Source: Sinotaia quadrata (taxonomy: Eukaryota; Mollusca; Gastropoda; Architaenioglossa; Viviparidae). Taken from it: a DNA stretch of 64,000 nt. The notes under the pieces are model-generated. The model did no database searches. It saw nothing but the letters and a program-made list of their open reading frames with translations, and had not been told where the DNA came from. The translations under genes and the position numbers were made by a program. Position 1 is the stretch's first letter; each line of letters begins with the position of its first letter. Positions 56,600-64,000 of the stretch are shown one piece after another. The DNA is taken from NCBI GenBank assembly GCA_028829895.1, contig CM054181.1:11552501-11616500 (forward strand), read 5' to 3'.

Positions 56600-57989
56600 A
56601 GGAGTAAATGTGCCTATCCCTATTTCTACAATTAATTGTTATGTAAGTTGTTAAATTGTCAAAGTTGGTCCGACCTTAGGCACTCCTTGTGATGGTATTT
56701 TTGTAAGTGTCAGATTTGGAGTAAACACTCGAGTTAAGAATATGTCTGAAATTGTTGACGTAATGCAAATCAGCTCCAACTGGATGAGTAATTTTTATTA
56801 TCCAATGGTTAAGATTTACGAGAACGAGACCAGTCTGTGTGGTGAGATAAAACGTTTACATGCTGTAGAAAATTCTATTATCTAATCACTTGAATTTGGT
56901 GTGGCAAGAAGTCCAGTCTTGAAAGGCGGCCGTTAGCTTAATGGTGAGTTAATTGACTGTTTGAGAGAGAATGGACTCATAAATAGTTCATGCATTTTTG
57001 CTATTGCTATGTTATACTTGCGTTTTACATAGAGATGTATTATGTGAGTAGACTATTGTTTCTACAAATGCTTGAACTATGATGCTCGTATATAGTAAGC
57101 TAAACTCTTGACATTGTTCTAGTGAACTTGTTCATAAACTGATATGCTGTATTCATTGTGCTGTACACGTGTGTCGGGCTAATAAATACTGCTGCAGGAA
57201 ATTGTAAGTTGAGACTGGAATGTAAGAAAGAATGGAGTTTAAAAAAGCGATAAACTGTAAACTTAGCTTTTGCTCCCTGATTATATTTTTCAGGATAAAG
57301 CAGTCTTTCTTTCTGTGTATGATTTGAACCTCTTGGTTTACTGAATCACTATGGCTGACCGTGGTAAAGGTGTGGAGCAGTGTGTAAGTGTATAGAATAC
57401 ACTACTCTCCATTGATGTATGGTGGCAAAGTATGCTGAATACATCAAGCCGTTTCTGGTAAAAGGAAGTTTCTGGAAATTGCTACAATTGTCGTTCTGCT
57501 TGAAGTGCTAAATACGGTGAAGGACACACCTCCAATGAGTAGCAGTTAATCAGTGTCCTACAAACGTGCAGAGAAAGACATGGAAAAGATGTAACAATGT
57601 AATAAACTTGTGTCTTTGTTAGACTATTGAGACAACACCTAAATCAGGTTATGTAACTATTATTGATAGAGATAAACTCCATTTCTGTTCTCTGATAAGA
57701 GCTATCCTGTGGTTTGTATTGAATTGTTGTATAGTATAGATTGTGTAGTGTAAAAATTATTAATACTAATTTCACCTAAGGAACTATTGTGTGATGGTAA
57801 ATGTTTGTTTTTAATGTTGTGGAAGAGAGAAAACGTTCACAGTGTCCTTATATCCAGCAATGAGAGAAACGAATGGTGTCTGCTGGATAATTATTAATAA
57901 TATAAAATAAGATTATTGTCATATGTAAATAGTTATGGTCGATTAGTTAATTAATAATATCCACTAACTAGTTGGCGTTAGCTTCACAA
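56600..57989 (+). mobile_element. Dispersed repeat family 1, copy H
   Basis: A ~1.39-kb copy from GAGTAAATGTGCCTATCCC to TTGGCGTTAGCTTCACAA. It has the same block order as copy G, including CGGCCGTTAGCTTAATGGTG and TGGTGTCTGCTGGA, with a deletion in its right half. No intact coding region. Confidence 0.82.
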
Positions 57990-58388
57990 AATCATTCAAG
58001 CAGCCAGTGTTTTTTTTCTTTCTCCAAAGTGTACGTTTGTACCGGTCATGTTGCCGTGTATGCAAGCACTCTAACAACAATATCCATGCAATATTTTCGT
58101 CGAAAATAATGTTGTTTTTTATTCCAGCTTGATATATTTACTGTACCTCGTTACCCTTAAGTCTTTTGAAAGTCCTCTGTTAATCCAGTCTTGAAAGTAA
58201 ACTAATTAAGGAATTTTTGATAAGCCCGTCTTTGAAACAGACCGGATCGAGAAGTCCTATGTGCACGTCTTTAAAATAGGCTAGTTAAAGAAGTCCAGCT
58301 ATGCGCGTTTTTGAAGTAGGCTAACAAAAAGAAGTCCCCCTTTTGCTCTTTTTGAAGTAAAGCAAACAACACACCATGTTATATAATG
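57990..58388. other. Unannotated sequence with a weak repeat
   Basis: A diverged ~60-bp unit around GAAGTCC and TTTGAA(A/G)TAGGCTA occurs at 58180-58370. No gene. Confidence 0.5.
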
Positions 58389-58415
58389 AGTGCGCGCACA
58401 CACACACACACACAC

Positions 58416-58460
<45 letters not shown>

Positions 58461-58473
58461 TACACACACACAC
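58389..58473. repeat. CA microsatellite
   Basis: A CA run with CTA and GATA interruptions. Confidence 0.99.
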
Positions 58474-58724
58474 GGTTACTACATGGTCCAGTAAACCCAT
58501 CCTTCTGTCCACAGTTATTTGTCAGAGTTTAGAATGTTTATTGAGTCGATTAAATCACGAATTTCTTTCGTCCTTCCCCTTTTCTTTCTTCGTCTTTTTT
58601 CTTTTAAATTGCTCTGTTGGCACAACGAACTTGACGTTTCTAGTGGAGACTGAACACAGGTGATAAAGATATATATAACTACTGTAATATTCTTGTGTGA
58701 CTCGAACAAACATTCTTTCTTTTT

Positions 58725-58725
<1 letters not shown>

Positions 58726-58787
<62 letters not shown>

Positions 58788-58868
58788 CTGTGTGTGTGTG
58801 TGACAGATTTGTGTGAGGTGAGTGTATGTAAGAGAGAGAGAGAGAGAGTTTGTGTGAGTGTATGAGTG

Positions 58869-58912
<44 letters not shown>

Positions 58913-58939
58913 CAGATTTGTGTGAGGTGAGTGTATGTA

Positions 58940-58971
<32 letters not shown>

Positions 58972-58977
58972 TGAGTG

Positions 58978-59023
<46 letters not shown>

Positions 59024-59025
59024 AA
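58726..59025. repeat. Compound GT/GA microsatellite duplicated as a ~115-bp unit
   Basis: GT runs alternate with GTGACAGATTTGTGTGAGG, GTATGTAAGAGAGAG and TATGAGTGAT blocks in two to three copies. Open frames of up to 219 codons through it are artefacts. Confidence 0.95.
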
Positions 59026-59837
59026 GCCCCCTCGCTCAACATACTTATTATAAACGTATTTAAATTTGTACAGCGCAAAAGTAAATTTAAGGGGATGTTA
59101 GAAGTGAGTAGTTTGATGTAGTCTGAGATCCATTTATATAATGAAATGGCATATATTGCAAAGATCTGATTCATCTGTGTTTGAATAATGTTAGTCTACT
59201 GTAAGTAACGCACGCATCTATAATTTAAGTTTGCTGGAGAAACACGGAAGATCGCACGATACACACTAAATATATGATAAGCTAAAGTATACAGCCGGAT
59301 GTGCACAGCAATAAACCCAGCTATAGAGTTAGCGATTGGCGGTTGACCCATTAGATACAGGCTTTGTTGCACAGTTCCCTCACGGTATACATTTGAATGC
59401 ATTGCAAAACGTGTGCATTTAAAAGCACTTCAATGAGTCGCACTTGACCCACTGAGTATACTCTTAAAACAGGTTTTCAAAATAGGTTACTTGATATGTA
59501 ATGAAACATGCTAAAGTGTGTTCCTTTGTGGGCAGCAGAATAGTGAGGATGTTACGTGTATTTCATTGTGCACACTGGGAGCGTAATTAATTATATAAAT
59601 TACGCGCTGTGTGAAAGTATCGACTTGTAAATTGAACTAATTATTGTATGGACTTTGAATAGAAATTAAGTGTGCATAGTAATGAAATATCGACTTTTGT
59701 ATCTAGGTGTCTGAATAAAGTATGAATTTTGCATTGGATTTCAATGTATATACTTTCGACTTTGCATTGGGTTTAAGTGTTTATACTTTGGACTTTGTAT
59801 TGGTTTTAAATGGCATAATTGCGCAGAATGAATTGGC
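59026..59837. other. Unannotated sequence
   Basis: AT-rich. A degenerate ~50-bp unit (ACTTTGCATTGG, TTTAAGTGTATATACTTT) appears at 59690-59815. No gene. Confidence 0.5.
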
Positions 59838-60305
59838 CATTTTACAGAAAGAAGTGGGAATTGTATAGAAAGAAGTGGGTATCATACATAAAGAAGTGGG
59901 TATTGTATAGAAAGAAGTGGGCATTGCACAGAAAGAAGTGGGCACTGTATAGAAAAAATTGGGCATTGCACAGAAACAAGTGGGCACTGTACAGAAAGAA
60001 GTGGGCATTGTATATAATGAAGTGGACATTGTATAGAAAGAAGTGGGTATTATACATAAAGAAGTGGGTATTGTATAGAAAGAAGTGGGCATTGCACAGA
60101 AAGAAGTGGGCACTGTATAGAAAAAAGTGGGCATTGCACAGAAAGAAGTGGGCACTGTACAGAAAGAAGTGGGCATTGTATATAATGAAGTGGACATTGT
60201 ATAGAAAGAAGTGGGTATTATACATAAAGAAGTGGGTATTGTATAGAAAGAAGTGGGCACTGTATAGAAAAAATTGGGCATTGCACAGAAAGAAGTGGGC
60301 ATATT
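59838..60305. repeat. 21-bp minisatellite with 168-bp higher-order period
   Basis: About 22 units of GTGGGCATTGTATAGAAAGA plus A. A marker variant containing CATACATAAAG or TATACATAAAG recurs at 59884, 60052 and 60220, exactly 168 bp apart (8 x 21). Both strands stay open because 21 is a multiple of three. Confidence 0.98.
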
Positions 60306-60419
60306 CGAGATAGTTCAGCTTGTTCTAAAGTATGCGTAAAGTGGCTATTGCAACACATCTATACGAATACTGTGCGCTTACGTCAAAATATAAAACCAAA
60401 GTATTGCTATTGAACGCTC

Positions 60420-60840
60420 GTATATCAGTTATTTGCTGATGGTGTGGGCATATTGAAATCCTATATCAGGATTACAAAGTAGATCTAGTGCTGTACAGTT
60501 GTTTTTGATAATGTGGGCATACTGAAATCCTATATCAGGACTTCTAAACAAATAACTAGTGCCGTACAATTATTTGTTGATACTTTAGGCATATTGGAAT
60601 CTTGTGTCATGACTGCAGAGCAACTCTAGTGATATTCAGTCAAGTATTTATATTGTGGGCTTATTAGAACCCCGTATCATGACTACAAAGCAAATCAAGT
60701 TGTGTGCAGTCAAGTATTGTTACAGTGGGCATATTGGAACTCAAGGAAATCAAGTCCTGTGCAGTTAAATGTTGATACTATAATGTGGCAAAATCCTGTA
60801 GCATGACTACAGAACAAATATAGAGATGCACAATTAATGT
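60420..60840. repeat. Degenerate ~80-bp tandem repeat
   Basis: Five to six units share GTGGGCATATTGAAATCC, ATCA(G/T)GA(C/T)TAC and CTAGTG(C/A)(T/C)GTACAGT blocks. Confidence 0.8.
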
Positions 60841-61430
60841 GATTATAGTGCAGGCCTACTGATATATTACGTGACTATTGTACCAGACTGTTGATATGTG
60901 ACGTGTCTGCATGTCGTCCATTGATATTTGATCTAACTACTCTGTCGGTCTTGCGACACGTGACATATCTACAGTGCATGTTATACGTGACATAACTGCA
61001 GCGTAAACACGCGTGATATAACTTCAGTGCACGCGTCCTATATGTGACATACTACACTGTAAGCATTACCACAGGTGACATATCTACAGTGCGAGCAATG
61101 CTATACGTGACATAACTACAGTGCAGGCATAGTTTTATGTGACATAATTGCAGTGCAAGCATTTTCTATAAGCGACTTAACTACAGTGCAAATATTGCTA
61201 TACGTGACACAACTATTGACATGCAGTTCTGTGACTACAGTACAGGGCTTGTGGCATGCAGTTATATGACTACAGTCCAGACCTAGAGACATGCAGTGAA
61301 GGCTAATGATGCGTGATATGGCCTACAGTACAGATCTAGTGACATGACGTGACTACAGTATACTCTGGTAATCAGCAATTTGGGTAATATAGTAATTCGT
61401 GACGAGGTTTGATATATTTATATCCACACC
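60841..61430. repeat. Degenerate ~32-40-bp minisatellite
   Basis: Many diverged units of GTGACATAACTACAGTGCA with AGCATTGCTATAC. The unit grades into the array at 61.8 kb, so both probably derive from one ancestor. Confidence 0.8.
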
Positions 61431-61799
61431 TTATTATTTATATCTTCATTATTATATTATGCTTAGAAACGATGAAAATTTCCAGTCGTAAGATTACATA
61501 CATTCTCTAAGTTCATATATAAACGCAAAACAACAACAAAAAGACACAATCCGAGAGTTATGATTAAAAAATCTCCGAAATGACAATGATACTTATAAAG
61601 AAATGTAGACACCACTAAAATCATTATTAAAATCACCACCATTATCCTCCTCTTCATCGTCGTCGTCATCATCATCAAGTCAAATTAATCAAACGTGACG
61701 TGACAACATACAGGTCTAGTGAAGTTTTATGAATACCGCGGATCTCAGGTGATATTTGATGTGATCACAGTGCCGACCTTCAGATACGTGACGTAACTG
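61431..61799. other. Spacer between two related arrays
   Basis: AT-rich sequence with a short CATCGTCGTCGTCATCATC run near 61650, then diverged units of the flanking arrays. No gene. Confidence 0.55.
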
Positions 61800-62450
61800 T
61801 GATACGCAGTTTAGGGACTACACCCCAGGTCTAAATGTGGCGCTGACAGAGCAGATCTATCACTACACCACAGGTCTAGTGGTGGCGCTATTACAGAGCA
61901 GATCTAGTGACTACACCCCAGGTCTAGTTGTGGCGCTATTACAGAGCAGATCTAGTGACTACACCCCAGGTCTAGTTGTGGCGCTGACAGAGCAGATCTA
62001 TCACTACACCACAGGTCTAGTTGTGGCGCTATTACAGAGCAGATCTAGTGACTACACCCCAGGTCTAGTTGTGGCGCTATTACAGAGCAGATCTAGTGAC
62101 TACACCCCAGGTCTAGTTGTGGCGCTGACAGAGCAGATCTATCACTACACCACAGGTCTAGTTGTGGCGCTATTACAGAGCAGATCTAGTGACTACACCC
62201 CAGGTCTAGTTGTGGCGCTGACAGAGCAGATCTAGTGACTACACACCAGGTCTAGTTGTGGCGCTATGACAGAGCAGATCTAGTGACAAGTGATCTAACT
62301 ACTATGCAGATCTAATGATGTCAGTTATGAGATTATAGAGCAAATCTAGTGATATGTGACGTAATTCCTGTGCAGGTCTGGTGAAATGCAGTTATGCGAC
62401 TCAGTGCAAATCTAGTAATTTGTTATGTGACTGCAGTGATCGCCCACTGA
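61800..62450. repeat. 45/48-bp minisatellite with ~141-bp higher-order period
   Basis: A 45-bp variant (GCTGACAGAGCAGATCTATC) and a 48-bp variant (GCTATTACAGAGCAGATCTA) alternate mainly as 45-48-48 at 61840-62235, then degenerate. The false plus-strand peptide repeat through it is not a gene. Confidence 0.95.
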
Positions 62451-63219
62451 CATGCAGGGCCGTCTTAACAGCATTGTAGGCTCAAGGGCATAACAGTGCA
62501 CTGCACAGCCACTCAAAGGAATAAAACATACATACATACATTAGCAGAGTGCCCCTATTCTCGCGAGACCCCCGGGTAACTGCTGATATGAAGCGGCGTG
62601 ACTGAGTAATTGCCCTGCTGATATACACTGATGTGACTACAATGAAAGCCCAAGGGTGTTTATTCACTGGTGATGTGTGGTGGAGCGATTACTATGCAGA
62701 TCTAAATTTCATGCAAGGAAGTCAGTTAAGAATACGTTTAAGTGCATGGCAGTGTATATAATACGAACATATTGCGGATATAGAAATTGAACTGTTGGAA
62801 AGGAATTAGGAATTTTTCGTACAGTTTTGTTACATTACACTTGTGCGTAAGATATAAGACTGTTTTTCGTAAACGAACGTAAACAATGCACTTCGACGCA
62901 GAGCGTCTGACTACAACAAGCGCCTAAAATAGATTACTTTTATGGGGTGCATGCTTTGAAAAGAACTCTCCACGTCCTTGTTGGCTATCTAACGATCATT
63001 GCCCGAGGGACGGCCACGTGTTGTCCGCTGATTCATTCGTGACAAACCAGTGCACCCTTTACCCACAGATGACGGTTGACTGCTGAGGGCAGTATAGCTG
63101 TACCCGGAAAGAGCTGAATGCAAAAGTTGTAGGTTCGGGGTGGGAGTGGAGGTAAGCTACGAAATGCCAGTATGATGGAAATGGTTAGGTGATATTATTA
63201 AGACTGGTTGTAGTTTTTG
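62451..63219. other. Unannotated sequence
   Basis: Locally GC-richer around 62960-63150. No sustained open frame or RNA gene was recognised. Confidence 0.5.
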
Positions 63220-63812
63220 CTCCTTAAGTTAGAATTCAAACACTTTGTTGGTAGTCAGACATTCTTAGATCTGTTTGCATTTGTAATTAAATCACGCACT
63301 TTATTGGAAATCAGTCTTTGTACTGGAGAACAAACTTTATTGGGGATCAAACTCTGTGTTTGAGATTAAACTAATTAAATCACGCACTTTATTGGAAATC
63401 AGTCTTTGTACTGGAGAGCAAACTTTATTGGGGATCAAACTCTGTGTTGGAGATCTCTAATTGAGATCTAACATTGTATTAGAGATCAAGCTCTTTTTGT
63501 GTATGTATAGTTTAGTGGAAACCAAACTTTTTACAAAACATACTTTATTGTAGATCTAACACTTTTCTGGAGATCTAACATTTTAAAGAGATCTAACCGT
63601 TAGCTGGAGATGTAACACTAAGCATTTTAATGGGAATCCAATTTTACTGGAGAACAACCACTTTGTTTAAGATTTAGCACGTTATTGAATACCAAACGTT
63701 TTAATGCAGATAAAATACTTTGTATAGATCTAACACTTAATTGGAGTCCAAATATTTTGTTGATCAAATACGTTTCATCATATTAATTATTTAGAGACTA
63801 AGTAAATTAAGC
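63220..63812. repeat. Degenerate ACTTTATTGGAGATCAAAC repeats
   Basis: Short irregular units of CTTTATTGG(A/G)GATCAAAC type. An 86-bp block containing ATCACGCACTTTATTGG is duplicated at about 63285 and 63371. Confidence 0.85.
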
Positions 63813-63813
63813 A

Positions 63814-64000
63814 TTCTATTGAACGATTTGAAGGCCAAAGACTTGAGTGGGGACCAGTGCTATTGAACGATTTAAAGGCCAAAGACTTGAGTGGGGACCA
63901 GTGCTATTGAACGATTTGAAGGTCAAAGACTTGAGTGGGGACCAGTGCTATTGAACGATTTAAAGGCCAAAGACTTGAGTGGGGACCAGTGCTATTGAAC
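63814..64000. repeat. 44-bp minisatellite running off the window
   Basis: Units start at 63814, 63858, 63902, 63946 and 63990 (CTATTGAACGATTTAAAGG then CCAAAGACTTGAGTGGGG). Near-identical and still open at the window end. Confidence 0.98.

Noticed and set aside
58515..59174. 219-codon His/Thr-rich frame on the minus strand
   Set aside because: It is translation of CA and GA microsatellite DNA.
59781..60313. Overlapping 127-173-codon frames on both strands
   Set aside because: All are read-through of a 21-bp array, whose period is a multiple of three. There is no splice or start context.
61837..62235. 132-codon frame with ALLQSRSSDYTPGLVV repeats
   Set aside because: Produced by the 45/48-bp minisatellite; the flanking units of the same array contain stops and indels.

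Overview
The window is from a eukaryotic, almost certainly metazoan, nuclear genome. It is AT-rich, uses the standard code, has GT-AG introns of 0.6 to 3.7 kb and AATAAA-type 3' ends, and carries long CA, GA and ATCT microsatellites, decayed non-LTR retrotransposon pieces and very many minisatellites. An invertebrate, perhaps a mollusc or other lophotrochozoan, fits best, but this is a low-confidence inference from genome style. No bacterial-type operon, tRNA, rRNA or CRISPR was seen.

Positions 2475-26057 hold the one gene that can be supported strongly. Eight plus-strand exons join in frame into a protein of about 3,130 residues: a signal peptide, a small Cys-containing ectodomain (~195 residues), one transmembrane helix and a ~2,900-residue Ser/Thr-rich tail presumed cytoplasmic. 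Almost all of the tail comes from a 1.17-kb exon (11294-12462) and a 7.47-kb exon (16190-23662). It holds five separate families of in-frame tandem repeats (14, 21, 11, ~38 and ~20 residues). I do not recognise the family. The introns contain noncoding minisatellites (units of 55, 51, 58, ~37, 28, 29, 56, 43 and 51 bp) and a 63-bp-arm hairpin. A poly(A) signal lies at 26414.

From 26.4 to 64 kb no complete gene was found. This part is built of tandem arrays, a dispersed repeat family ('family 1', eight recognisable pieces here and in the first kilobases), a palindromic hAT-like unit fused to a 35-bp minisatellite (27780-29885), a second dispersed repeat present as an inverted pair (48470 and 52286), a second perfect hairpin (51366-51489) and LINE debris (27351-27554 minus, 40936-41165 plus). 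A few exon-like pieces are listed at low confidence: 41875-41953 (plus, transporter-like), 34551-34811, 42501-42932 and 45127-45492 (minus), and possible first exons ending at 32473 and 48211.

Tandem duplication dominates the window both inside and outside coding sequence. At least three family-1 copies, and one copy of the second family, sit inside arrays with the same unit on both sides. All identifications were made by reading; no database search or splice predictor was run.
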